64,000 nt of DNA from assembly GCF_024305245.1 (NCBI RefSeq), contig NZ_JAMWYX010000001.1:1-64000 (forward strand), in the 5' to 3' direction. Source of the DNA: Erythrobacter sp. (GTDB lineage: Bacteria; Pseudomonadota; Alphaproteobacteria; Sphingomonadales; Sphingomonadaceae). A program made the position numbers and the translations under genes. This document shows positions 16,475 to 24,264 of the stretch, piece after piece (position 1 is the first letter of the stretch; each line of letters starts with the position of its first letter). The notes under the pieces are model-generated. The model did not search any database. It saw only the letters and a program-made list of their open reading frames with translations, and was not told the DNA's origin.

Positions 16475-17692
16475 ATGAAAAAGACCACCGGAATGGACCG
16501 CGCCGCGACCGCAAACTGGCGCCCCGCCACCAAGGCGCTGCGCGGCGGCACCTGGCGCAGCGAACATGGCGAAACGAGCGAGGCGCTGTTCCTCACCTCG
16601 GGCTATACCTACGACGACGCCCAGACCGTCGCCGACCGGTTCGCGGGCGAGGCCGAGGGGATGACCTATTCGCGCCTGCAGAACCCCACCGTCGCGATGC
16701 TGGAAGAGCGCATTGCGCTGATGGAAGGCGCGGAAGCGTGCCGCACGCAGGCGACCGGGATGGCGGCGATGACGGCTGCTTTGCTGTGCCAGCTCAAGAC
16801 CGGCGATCACGTGGTCGCCGCGCGCGCCGCGTTCGGAAGCTGCCGCTGGCTGTGCGATCAATTGCTGCCCAAATTCGGGATCGATGTCACCATCATCGAC
16901 AGCGCCGATAACGCCGCGTGGGAGGCCGCGATCCGGCCCGAAACCCGCGTGTTCTTCTTCGAGACCCCGGCCAACCCGACGCTCGATATCGTCGATCTTG
17001 CCCACGTTTGCGGCCTCGCCCGCGCGCACGGGATCACCACCGTGGTCGACAATGCTTTCGCCTCGCCGGTGTTGCAGCGGCCGATGGAGTTCGGCGCGGA
17101 TGTGGTGGCTTACAGCGCCACGAAGCTGATGGACGGGCAGGGCCGCGTGCTGGCGGGCGCGATCTGCGCCAACAAGCAGTGGATCGACGAAGTGCTGATG
17201 CCGTTCCAGCGCAACACCGGCCCGACGCTTTCGGCCTTCAATGCCTGGGTGGTGATGAAGGGGCTGGAAACGCTGCCCTTGCGCGCTTTCAAGCAAAGCG
17301 AGCAGGCAGTGGCGCTCGGCCAGTTTCTCGAACCGCGCGTGCAGGCGGCGGGCGGACATCTGCTCCACCCCGGCCTGCCGAGCCACCCGCGCCACGCGCT
17401 CGCCACCGCGCAGATGGACGCGACGGGGCCGATCTTCGCGCTGGACGTGGGCACCCGCGCGCGCGCCTTTGCGCTGCTCGATGCGCTGCAACTGATCGAT
17501 ATCTCCAACAATATCGGCGATGCGCGCAGCCTGATGTGCCACCCGGCCTCCAGCACCCACGCCAACATGGGCGACAAAGCACGCGCAGCGATGGGCGTGA
17601 CCGAAGGCCTGCTGCGGATCAATGTCGGTCTGGAAGATATTGCCGATCTGACCGAGGACATGGATCAGGCGCTCGCCGCCGCCGGTATCTGA
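16475..17692 (+). CDS. metZ: O-succinylhomoserine sulfhydrylase
   Basis: A 405-residue Cys/Met-metabolism PLP enzyme, closest in character to MetZ, which makes homocysteine directly from O-succinylhomoserine and sulfide. Features: YSRLQNPT near residue 65-72, VDNAFASPVLQRP (Asp192) and the PLP lysine Lys217 in YSATKLMDGQGR, where DGQG is typical of MetZ. ATG 16475 chosen; ATG 16493 is an alternative. An upstream ATG at 16406 would overlap tetR and is unlikely. Cystathionine gamma-synthase is the main alternative assignment. Confidence 0.92.
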   Translation: MKKTTGMDRAATANWRPATKALRGGTWRSEHGETSEALFLTSGYTYDDAQTVADRFAGEAEGMTYSRLQNPTVAMLEERIALMEGAEACRTQATGMAAMTAALLCQLKTGDHVVAARAAFGSCRWLCDQLLPKFGIDVTIIDSADNAAWEAAIRPETRVFFFETPANPTLDIVDLAHVCGLARAHGITTVVDNAFASPVLQRPMEFGADVVAYSATKLMDGQGRVLAGAICANKQWIDEVLMPFQRNTGPTLSAFNAWVVMKGLETLPLRAFKQSEQAVALGQFLEPRVQAAGGHLLHPGLPSHPRHALATAQMDATGPIFALDVGTRARAFALLDALQLIDISNNIGDARSLMCHPASSTHANMGDKARAAMGVTEGLLRINVGLEDIADLTEDMDQALAAAGI

Positions 17693-17705
17693 GAGGGTAA
17701 TTCAC

Positions 17706-18326
17706 ATGACCAACCGCGTTGAACTGGTGTTCGATTTCGTTTCCCCCAACGCCTATCTGGTGTGGTGGCCGCTGCGCGAATTGGTGAACCGATACGAGGC
17801 GGAACTGGACGTGATCCCGGTGTTCCTCGGCGGAATGCACAAGCTGACCGGCAATGCCCCGCCGATGATCCGCGACGCTGACGTGAAGGGCAAGAACGAA
17901 TACGCGATGCTGGAAATGCAGCGTTTTATCGACCGCCACGACCTGTCCGATTACCGGATGCACCCGCAGTTTCCGTTCAATTCGATCACCTTGCAACGGA
18001 TGCTGACCGCCGCTGACGAGGACGGACGCGGGGTGCAATTTGCCGAATGCCTGCTGCGCGCGATCTGGGAGGAGGGGCTGGACATCACCTCACCCGAAGC
18101 CATCGGCGCGGCGGTGAGCGCGGGCGGTTTCGACGCCGCAGACCTGTTCGCCCGCGCGCAGACCGATGCGATCAAGCAGCGCCTTGCCGCCAACACCGAC
18201 GCGGCCGTCGCGCGCGGCGCTTTCGGCATTCCGACGATCTGGGTGGGGCGGGGCGACGGTGATGCCGAGATTTTCTTCGGCAAGGAGCGGCTGGGCCAGA
18301 TCGAGGAACTGCTGGCGCGGGGGTAA
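17706..18326 (+). CDS. 2-hydroxychromene-2-carboxylate isomerase family protein (DsbA-like)
   Basis: A 206-residue thioredoxin-fold protein of the HCCA isomerase/kappa-GST family. The N-terminus is VELVFDFVSPNAYLVWWPL with the active-site Ser in place of a CxxC, and the C-terminus is GAFGIPTIWVG. Members isomerise hydroxychromene carboxylates in naphthalene breakdown, but most act as glutathione-dependent enzymes of unknown substrate. It is 13 bp after metZ, suggesting cotranscription. No aromatic degradation genes are nearby. Confidence 0.88.
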   Translation: MTNRVELVFDFVSPNAYLVWWPLRELVNRYEAELDVIPVFLGGMHKLTGNAPPMIRDADVKGKNEYAMLEMQRFIDRHDLSDYRMHPQFPFNSITLQRMLTAADEDGRGVQFAECLLRAIWEEGLDITSPEAIGAAVSAGGFDAADLFARAQTDAIKQRLAANTDAAVARGAFGIPTIWVGRGDGDAEIFFGKERLGQIEELLARG

Positions 18327-18345
18327 AGCCGGACGGCGTTGCAGC

Positions 18346-18377
18346 TTTGCAGCAACACGTATTTGCAGCAACACGTA
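18346..18377 (+). repeat. Tandem 16-bp direct repeat
   Basis: TTTGCAGCAACACGTA occurs twice head to tail (18346-18361 and 18362-18377) just downstream of the HCCA isomerase gene. Otherwise the 212-bp spacer to 18539 shows only a TTGGCGCCAA palindrome. Confidence 0.8.
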
Positions 18378-18538
18378 GATTTCGACTTCGGCCGCCCCCA
18401 GGTGGATATACAATAACCCACCGGATGCGACAATATTTCGCAAATGCCAACCTATGATAGGCTCTCGGTTTGACCTTGGCGCCAAGCACTGCGAACGTGT
18501 TTAGCCGTAATCTGAACACATTCGAAGGAGTTCAATAG

Positions 18539-18793
18539 ATGCGTAAATCGATAATCATGACGACCATTTCGGCTTTTGCTGTTCTTTCTCTCGGTGCCTG
18601 CGCCGAAAGCGAAGAGGAAGCCCGTGAAGATCTGGTCGAGCAGCAGTACGAATCGCAGGAAGATGTGATGGAAGAGCAGGCCGATCTTGCCGAGGCGCAA
18701 GGTAATGAGGCTCGCGAAGAAGTACTGGACGAGCAGGCTGACGCCATGGGCGAAGCTGGCGACCAGGCGGAAGACACGATGATGGTCGAATAA
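18539..18793 (+). CDS. Small acidic lipoprotein
   Basis: An 84-residue protein: signal peptide MRKSIIMTTISAFAVLSLGAC with lipobox LGAC, mature part strongly acidic and helical (Glu/Gln/Asp/Ala-rich, coiled-coil-like). ATG 18539 follows AAGGAG. Monocistronic with its own terminator. It resembles in design, but not in sequence, the heptad lipoprotein at 9650. Function unknown. Confidence 0.82.
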   Translation: MRKSIIMTTISAFAVLSLGACAESEEEAREDLVEQQYESQEDVMEEQADLAEAQGNEAREEVLDEQADAMGEAGDQAEDTMMVE

Positions 18794-18826
18794 TCTTCGG
18801 TCGGCTCTAGCCTCGACCAAATAAGT

Positions 18827-18861
18827 AGGGCGGCTCTGCCTAAGCGGAGCCGCCCTGTTTT
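18827..18861 (+). terminator. Rho-independent terminator
   Basis: Stem AGGGCGGCTC and GAGCCGCCCT, 10 bp, followed by GTTTTATT. Ends the small lipoprotein transcript. Confidence 0.85.
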
Positions 18862-18952
18862 ATTCGTTCTTTCTGCGTGAACGACGACGCATCATGCGGT
18901 CATGGTGCCGACCTTCGGGCGATCGGGTTCGCTTCCCGATCAAGCTTGGCCG

Positions 18953-19306
18953 TTATGTATTAGCCGCCATGCTGCAGGCAGATTCAGGATCGGCCAGAAC
19001 CCAGCGATCACCGCTGCGGGACAATTCGGCCGAATTTCGGCGGTATTCATCGTCGCCTAGCGCGAAATCGCACGAAAAGCCGTCCGCGCCCATCCCGCCT
19101 GCCTTGCACAATGCGCTGCCGACATCGGCTTCGGGCGCGTCGCACTGCTCAGACCAGGCGGCTCGAAATTCGGTTTCACCGGGCGGAGCGATAGCCCGCT
19201 CGGCGGGTTCCTGTATGGCCGGAGCCTCTGCTCGGTCGGGTGCCGGCGCTTCGCCGGACCCGCAAGCAGCGAGAGCCCCGAAAGCAGCAATCAGCAGGAT
19301 GCGCAT
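18953..19306 (-). CDS. Putative lipoprotein
   Basis: A 117-residue exported protein with signal MRILLIAAFGALAAC (lipobox LAAC) and a Pro/Ala/Glu-rich stretch to about residue 45. The small C-terminal domain has Cys at EQCDAPE, LCKAGG, FSCDF and ESACS, perhaps two disulfides. No family recognised. Not closely linked to its neighbours. Confidence 0.75.
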   Translation of the reverse strand: MRILLIAAFGALAACGSGEAPAPDRAEAPAIQEPAERAIAPPGETEFRAAWSEQCDAPEADVGSALCKAGGMGADGFSCDFALGDDEYRRNSAELSRSGDRWVLADPESACSMAANT

Positions 19307-19383
19307 GATCCTTGCGTCCTCTCTTCATCGTGTTGATCGTGTGAGAGGGGGCGCGCCTGCCGGAGTGCCCCCTGCCGTGAAAT

Positions 19384-19938
19384 TCAGCGGGATTGCGGCT
19401 GTCCGCCCATCGCTTCACGCACCTGTGCCATGGTCGCCCGAACGGTGACCTTGCCCTGATCGTTCAACGCCAGCGAAGCCTTGGGAAGCGTCATCGGCCC
19501 GTCGCTTCCCTGAACGGCAACCGCGTTGCCCGAGACGCTTTCGATAGTTCCGAGGCTCTGGTTATCGGCGGTCTGCACTGCCGCACCCTGCGTCAGTGCG
19601 GCGTCGAGTTCCGCCTGATAGGCGGCCACCTGCTGGTCGAATTGCGCCACCAGTTCGGCGCGGGTCACGGCAATCGCCGGTCCGGTCGCGCCCTGGCTGA
19701 TCGCTGTGCGGGCGATCGGAACATTTCGCTCGCCGACCTTGAGCACAACGACATCGCCCTGTTCGCCTGCGACGGTGCCGATTTCCGCGCCGTCAGAACC
19801 ATAAATCACGGCGCCGGGTTGAACTGTCGCGGCTTGCGGTGCGCCGGGCGCCATGCCCTGCTGTCCGCCCTGCTGTGCCGCTGCCGGGGCGGTTACGGCA
19901 AAAGTCATTGCTGCAGTGGCTGCGAGAAGTCGCTTCAT
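19384..19938 (-). CDS. Exported protein, paralogue of the 20068 gene
   Basis: A 184-residue protein with a cleavable signal peptide (cleavage after APAAA, about residue 21). A short beta-rich module (PGAVIYGSDGAEIGTVAGEQGDVVVLKVG) looks like a PRC-barrel or similar small beta barrel. A helix-rich part follows, then a second beta module (SLGTIESVSGNAVAVQG). ATG 19938 follows GAAAGGACG. The next gene upstream has the same design (PGVPVQGADGEMVGTVEE). Function unknown, periplasmic location inferred. Confidence 0.8.
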   Translation of the reverse strand: MKRLLAATAAMTFAVTAPAAAQQGGQQGMAPGAPQAATVQPGAVIYGSDGAEIGTVAGEQGDVVVLKVGERNVPIARTAISQGATGPAIAVTRAELVAQFDQQVAAYQAELDAALTQGAAVQTADNQSLGTIESVSGNAVAVQGSDGPMTLPKASLALNDQGKVTVRATMAQVREAMGGQPQSR

Positions 19939-20067
19939 GTCGTCGTCCTTTCGTGAGGTCTTCGCGGGAATTCGCCGTGGGACCTAAGCAGCGCAGGCAG
20001 GGCAGCAACCGAAGAAGGGACGATCCGTGCATGAGCCGCTACGTGCGGAACAAGCGGCACAGGGTGG

Positions 20068-20628
20068 CTAGCGACCCGAAAGACCCGCCAACCTCTGGCG
20101 CACGACTTCGGGGACAGGCTTGGTGTTCTCGTCAATCTGCTCGCGTGTGAACAATGCCACCAGCCGATTGTCGATGACGGCAAAATGATCCTGCTTGAGA
20201 GCGATGACGCCTTCGTTGCGAAGGATCACGACCGAGTCCGCTTCGCGCTCGATCGCCACGATCCGTCCGACCGGCTCGCTATCCACGCTCCGCACCAGTC
20301 GGCCCGGCGCGAGGAATTCGTCACGCCGGGCGGCTTCTTCCCGGCGTTGCCGGTCTATCATCTGGTCGATATCGTCCTTCGTCGCGTTGATCGTCAGACT
20401 TTCGCCAGCCCGCTCGATCGATCGTATGGTGATCAGCGCGCGGTGGTTTCCGGTATTCACGACAACCGCTTCACCCCGCGTCTCTTCCACGGTTCCGACC
20501 ATTTCGCCATCAGCGCCCTGAACGGGAACGCCCGGGGCGATGAACGGATCATTGGCTGCAAGGCTGGCGGTGCCGCATAGAAGGGAAACGACCGAGGCCG
20601 CAGCACTGAGGTGAGGGGTGAGCTTCAT
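20068..20628 (-). CDS. Exported protein, paralogue of the 19384 gene
   Basis: A 186-residue protein with signal peptide (to about LAAN, residue 25) and two small beta modules (PGVPVQGADGEMVGTVEE and PGRLVRSVDSEPVGRIVAIE) separated by a charged helix. Ribosome binding site GGGAAG upstream of ATG 20628. It and the 19384 gene read as a tandem duplication, separated by about 130 bp. No enzymatic motif. Confidence 0.8.
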   Translation of the reverse strand: MKLTPHLSAAASVVSLLCGTASLAANDPFIAPGVPVQGADGEMVGTVEETRGEAVVVNTGNHRALITIRSIERAGESLTINATKDDIDQMIDRQRREEAARRDEFLAPGRLVRSVDSEPVGRIVAIEREADSVVILRNEGVIALKQDHFAVIDNRLVALFTREQIDENTKPVPEVVRQRLAGLSGR

Positions 20629-20999
20629 GAAGAATCTTCCCGTTTGCGCCAGGGAGTCGACAGTTTTGTCGGCTTTGTGGGCGTATGACCTTCTAACCGA
20701 TTAGGCTAACTCTGTGTCACCTTTCGGCGCAATGATGCTTCGTTCTGTCTCGCATGGCGCTCCCGCAACCGGGGCGGGTAGGCTTTGTTGGACGGATTGG
20801 GTGCATCGGAATTGCGCAAAACAGGTTCCGATTCGTGTTCCGACAAGCTGCCGCTGTTGTCTGTCAGGCAGAAAGCCGACGTGCAGGTATTCACCCGGCT
20901 TCAGCCATTCACCACGCCTCGCTGAAGGGGCGCAGGTCAAGTTTGTGGGCCCGCGTTGAGTGACACGGGGAGCCAGGAGTAACGCACATAGAAGGCATC
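20629..20999. other. Intergenic region, nothing recognised
   Basis: 371 bases. A 125-codon minus-strand frame exists (20701-21078) but its translation lacks secondary-structure character or family resemblance and overlaps the dipeptidase gene, so I do not call it. No tRNA or clear repeat seen. Confidence 0.5.
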
Positions 21000-21707
21000 T
21001 CAGCCCGCCGTTACTGCCTCCAGCGGCACATCCATGATCGGATAGCGTCGCCACTCGGCCCAATCGTAGTGCCACCATTCATTGGCGAGCGGGACGAAGC
21101 CCTCGGCTACCATCCAATCTTCCAGCATGCGGCTGGCTGCCAGCGCCTCGGCAGGTGCTGCGGTGTTGCTGCGATAGGCTGCGGGGGTGAAATCGTCATA
21201 GGGGCTGGGCATTTCCACCTCGATCCCGCCCCGGTGCAGGCTGAGATCGATCGAACAGCCGCGATTGTGGCGCGATCCGCTGGCCGGATCGGCGACGAAT
21301 TCGCGTTTTGCGGGCGGGGTTGCGTCCCACATCATTTTTGTGATGCGCCAGGGGCGGTATGCATCGAAGATCAGCAGGCCATATCCCGCCGCCTCGGCGC
21401 GGGTCTGTACGCGGGATAGCGCTTCGGCAACGGGCCGCTGCGTCACTGCGCGGGGCAGGGGATAGAGCACGCGGCCCATGAAATTGGCGGGTGTGGCATA
21501 GCGGATATCCAGCCGCAGGCGCGGATCGAAGCGGGCGAGATCGACAAGATCGGGCGCCGCGTTCGCCGCAGGATCGGAAGGCATTCTGAGCGCGGGCGCG
21601 CGGGTAGCGCAGCCGCCCAGCACCGCCGTCAGCCCGCCCGCGCCGATCCCGTACAGCATCGCGCGGCGGGACAAGGGCAGGGCGCCGTGCAGCCGGTGGT
21701 CGATCAT
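21000..21707 (-). CDS. D-alanyl-D-alanine dipeptidase (M15D, VanX/DdpX family), lipoprotein
   Basis: A 235-residue zinc dipeptidase. Catalytic motifs: SRHNRGCSID (His147, Asp154) and EWWH (Glu210, His213); substrate-side YRP at 117-119. The N-terminus has a twin-arginine-like SRRAM (14-15) plus lipobox LGGC (Cys33), suggesting Tat export and lipid anchoring. ATG 21707 is preceded by GGGAGAG; upstream extension to 21764 lacks one. No VanA/VanH-type genes nearby, so a role in peptidoglycan recycling is more likely than vancomycin resistance. Confidence 0.92.
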   Translation of the reverse strand: MIDHRLHGALPLSRRAMLYGIGAGGLTAVLGGCATRAPALRMPSDPAANAAPDLVDLARFDPRLRLDIRYATPANFMGRVLYPLPRAVTQRPVAEALSRVQTRAEAAGYGLLIFDAYRPWRITKMMWDATPPAKREFVADPASGSRHNRGCSIDLSLHRGGIEVEMPSPYDDFTPAAYRSNTAAPAEALAASRMLEDWMVAEGFVPLANEWWHYDWAEWRRYPIMDVPLEAVTAG

Positions 21708-21853
21708 GTCCGTATCTCTCCCGAAAGGCGCGCGATTTGTGCCGCGCCCCGGCACCGCAGGCAAGCAAATCTCGGCGCATACGGGATACAGGGTGGATTA
21801 AGCGCGTTGCCCCTCTTGTGACCCTGAACAGAATCGTTACCTTGAGGCCCGAC

Positions 21854-22267
21854 ATGAAAGAGCTCTTCCAGCACGCTGCCACGACCGACGGGGTCACCGT
21901 CCGGGTTGCCGTAAACTACCTGCCCGAACAGTCTCATCCTGAGGCGGGCAAGTGGTTCTGGGTCTATCACATCCGGATCGAAAACGCCTCGCACGAGCCG
22001 TTGCGGCTGCACTCCCGCCACTGGCGCATTACCGACGGGCGCGGGATGGTGAACCATGTCGATGGCGAGGGCGTGGTGGGCGAACAGCCGCTGCTCGCGC
22101 CGGGGCAAAGCCACGACTATGTGTCGGGCTGCCCGCTGACCACGGCGTTCGGATCGATGGAGGGGTTCTACACCTTCCAGCGTGCCGATGGCGCGCCGTT
22201 CGAAGTGCGTATCCCGTTTTTCCCGCTCTCCGCGCCGGAGACCGCCGAAGGCCGCTCGCAGCGCTGA
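21854..22267 (+). CDS. apaG: ApaG domain protein
   Basis: A 137-residue fibronectin-III-like beta-sandwich of the ApaG family: VAVNYLPEQSHPEAGKWFWVYHIRIEN, LHSRHWRITDGRG and SGCPLTTAFGSMEGFY are diagnostic. Linked genetically to Co2+/Mg2+ homeostasis in Salmonella; biochemical role unclear. Start ATG 21854 chosen because the family begins just before the first strand. Divergent from the dipeptidase gene and followed by a LysR gene. Confidence 0.94.
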   Translation: MKELFQHAATTDGVTVRVAVNYLPEQSHPEAGKWFWVYHIRIENASHEPLRLHSRHWRITDGRGMVNHVDGEGVVGEQPLLAPGQSHDYVSGCPLTTAFGSMEGFYTFQRADGAPFEVRIPFFPLSAPETAEGRSQR

Positions 22268-22306
22268 TGCTTGCGGTGCGCTGCGCTCGGGCCTAATCGC
22301 GTCGGC

Positions 22307-23095
22307 GTGAAGCGCACCCATCTCCCCCTCAATGCCCTGCGCGTGTTCGACGCAGCGGCGCGGCACCTGTCGTTCACCCGCGCGGCGGACGAGCTAGCCG
22401 TGACCCCCGCCGCCGTCGGCCAGCAGATTCGCGCGCTGGAGGATGTGCTGGGCGTCGTCCTGTTCCGCCGCACGTCGAAGGGGCTGGAACTCACGCCCGA
22501 AGGCACAGCCGGGCTCGACCCGTTGCGCGAAGGCTTCCTCAGGTTCGAGGAAAGCGTCGACGCGATGCAGGCGGGGCAGGCGTCTGACCGATATACCATC
22601 GCCGTCCCGCGCGAATTCTACGCCGAATGGCTCGCCCCCCGGCTGGCGCGGTTCCAGGCGGGCACGCCGGGCGTCCAGTACATCCTCGCGCCTGACGAGC
22701 ACGCCGATTTCACCGAGGCGAACCTCGACCTTGCGATCCGGCTGGTCGACGGGCCGGGCGAGCTGGAGGGGGTGCAACTGGCCCCCGCCATGCGCGTCAC
22801 CGTCGCCGCGCCGGAGCACCGTGAGGCATGGATCGACTGGCCCGGCATGACCCTGCCGGAAGGCGTGAACCCCTGCATCCGCGCCGGCAGCCCCGGACAG
22901 GCGCTCGCCTCGGCGATGGCGGGGATGGGACGCACGATCCTGCCGCTGGCGCTGGCCGAGGCGGCGATCGCGCGCGGCAGCCTGACGGTGCTGGAAGGGC
23001 CGGAGCCTGCGCAGCGCGCCTACTGGCTGCTCGCCCCCCCGCCGCAATGGCGCGCCAAGAAGGTGCGGAGTCTTGTCGGGTTTTTGAGTAGCTGA
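22307..23095 (+). CDS. LysR family transcriptional regulator (GcvA-like)
   Basis: A 262-residue regulator: HTH (LPLNALRVFDAAARHLSFTRAADEL..TPAAVGQQIRALE) of the GcvA/AmpR type and an effector domain. GTG start at 22307, since the upstream frame runs back into apaG. Shorter effector domain than usual for LysR (about 300 residues). Target unknown. Last chromosomal-type gene before the accessory island. Confidence 0.88.
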   Translation: MKRTHLPLNALRVFDAAARHLSFTRAADELAVTPAAVGQQIRALEDVLGVVLFRRTSKGLELTPEGTAGLDPLREGFLRFEESVDAMQAGQASDRYTIAVPREFYAEWLAPRLARFQAGTPGVQYILAPDEHADFTEANLDLAIRLVDGPGELEGVQLAPAMRVTVAAPEHREAWIDWPGMTLPEGVNPCIRAGSPGQALASAMAGMGRTILPLALAEAAIARGSLTVLEGPEPAQRAYWLLAPPPQWRAKKVRSLVGFLSS

Positions 23096-23137
23096 GTTCA
23101 AGTTCAGCGGGATTTTGTGTTCCGGGAGTTTTTGTGT

Positions 23138-23260
23138 TCCGCACGCCATCCGGCGTGCGAAATCCTCGCTCATGCGGCCTGAAGGCCGCGTCGCTGCGGG
23201 CGGCCTTGCAGGTGTGCTTTGCACGTCTGCGCCTTCGGCTTCGACTCCGCCCTTGCGGGC
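23138..23260 (-). repeat. Mosaic stem-loop repeat, copy E
   Basis: On the minus strand: a 49-nt block (23209-23257) matching copy F at 46 of 49 positions, then GGCCGCCCGCAGCGAC, stem GCGGCC-TTCA-GGCCGC, ATGAGCGAGGATTTCG and a perfect 8-bp stem CGCACGCC-GGAT-GGCGTGCG. The second half parallels copy D with paired changes. It lies directly downstream of the HTH protein gene stop codon. Confidence 0.82.
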
Positions 23261-23278
23261 CTTCGGCCCGTTCTTGCG

Positions 23279-23815
23279 CTAGTCTTCGGCGTAGTCCTTT
23301 TCCTCGCTCAAAACCTCTTCGCGGATGTGTTCGTAGAGCCAGTGGCCGGGGCCGACTTCGCGCGCATCGATATATTGTGTGTGGCGGTGGCGGATCACGA
23401 AGGCGAGCATCGAGTTGACGCGGGGATTGGAAAGCCCCTCGGCCAGCGCCCGCTCGATCGCGCAATCCTCCAGCCACAGCACCCCCCAGCCCAGCGCCTC
23501 GTCCCACGCGGCAGCAAATCCCTCTGCACCCGGGCGTGCGCGCAGCTTGTACAGCGCTTCCAGACTGCGCCCGATCCGGATTGCCGCCGCCTTGACGATG
23601 CCGGTCGCGGCGAGTTCGCGGACGAATGCGCGCTGGAGATCGGGCGTGATCGAATTGCGGCGCGGGCGGCTGTGAAGATAAGGCGGGAAGTCGAGCAGCG
23701 GATCGCTGTCGGAGACCACCGCCGGTTCGAATTCCCACGCGACTTCGGAAGTGGCATGGCGCGGGATCTTGCGCTTGTTGCGCTTGCTGGGGGCGGGGGT
23801 TTCGGCGGAGTGCAT
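23279..23815 (-). CDS. Small HTH protein (terminase-small-subunit-like), island gene
   Basis: About 178 residues: disordered basic N-terminus (SKRNKRK), then a helix-turn-helix-like segment (LQRAFVRELAATGIVKAAAIRIGRSLEALYKLRARPGAEGFAAAWDEAL) and a C-terminal helical part. Layout resembles the homeodomain-like proteins related to phage terminase small subunits that are common in Sphingomonadales. ATG 23815 chosen (a GTG at 23854 would also be in frame); no good ribosome binding site. It is enclosed by inverted repeat copies E and F, with a large palindrome 44 bp upstream. No nuclease or transposase catalytic motif. Confidence 0.7.
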   Translation of the reverse strand: MHSAETPAPSKRNKRKIPRHATSEVAWEFEPAVVSDSDPLLDFPPYLHSRPRRNSITPDLQRAFVRELAATGIVKAAAIRIGRSLEALYKLRARPGAEGFAAAWDEALGWGVLWLEDCAIERALAEGLSNPRVNSMLAFVIRHRHTQYIDAREVGPGHWLYEHIREEVLSEEKDYAED

Positions 23816-23858
23816 GGGGGAGGGGTGGCAGGTTGAGGGGGAGTAGGAAAACACTTCC

Positions 23859-23942
23859 CGTCATTGCGAGGAGCGAAGCGACGCGGCAATCCAGAGCGAT
23901 CCGCATGCCGCTCTGGATTGCCGCGCTACGCTCGCAATGACG
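23859..23942. repeat. Large palindrome with CGTCATTGCGAG ends
   Basis: Outer arms CGTCATTGCGAG (23859-23870) and CTCGCAATGACG (23931-23942). Inner perfect 17-bp arms CGCGGCAATCCAGAGCG (23882-23898) and its complement (23909-23925). Palindromes of this type occur widely in alphaproteobacterial genomes as dispersed intergenic elements. Confidence 0.85.
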
Positions 23943-23981
23943 AGGGAAGGGGAAGCCACCAACGGCGCGTGTGGCACCCAA

Positions 23982-24160
23982 CGGCGCGCAGCGCCGCAAG
24001 GCCGGAGTCCAAGCCGAAGGCGCAGACGTGCGAAGCACACCTGCGCGGCCGCCGCGCCTTATGGCGCGTAGCCAAGCAGCGCGGGAAGCGAAGTTGAACA
24101 GCCGAAGGCTGGTCACCCGCTGCGCCGAGCGCTTGAGGGCGTAAACAAACAAACTCGCGG
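23982..24160 (+). repeat. Mosaic stem-loop repeat, copy F (left flank of CBASS-like cassette)
   Basis: Shares its start GGCGCGCAGCGCCGCAAG (23983-24000), a middle stem CGCGCC-TTAT-GGCGCG plus GTAGCCAAG, and its end GCGCTTGAGGGCG..ACTCGCGG (24129-24160) with copy G in opposite orientation at 25684-25792. A 49-nt insert (23996-24044) matches copy E. Confidence 0.82.
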
Positions 24161-24195
24161 AGGGGAGGGGGTGGCGTCCTTCCCCCCTTTTCGTC

Positions 24196-24216
24196 GCCCC
24201 GGGCTTGACCCGGGGC
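24196..24216. repeat. REP-like hairpin
   Basis: Arms GCCCCGGG and CCCGGGGC around CTTGA. Lies about 50 bp upstream of the SLATT gene. A weaker version is at 2645-2661. Confidence 0.6.
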
Positions 24217-24264
24217 TAGGCTTCCTGCTGTTATACCTGCAACATTTGGGTGATACACCGCGCC

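Larger units (their letters stand above)
23816..24264. other. Non-coding region built almost entirely of repeats
   Basis: 449 bases holding the CGTCATTGCGAG palindrome (23859-23942), mosaic copy F (23982-24160) and a CCCGGG-type REP hairpin (24196-24216), ending at the start of the SLATT gene. No ORF supported. Confidence 0.7.

Noticed and set aside
20701..21078. 125-codon minus-strand frame
   Set aside because: No family resemblance, no ribosome binding site, and its 5' part overlaps the well-supported dipeptidase gene.
21000..21707. Vancomycin resistance gene vanX
   Set aside because: Motifs are those of the M15D dipeptidase family in general; no vanH, vanA or VanRS genes are present.
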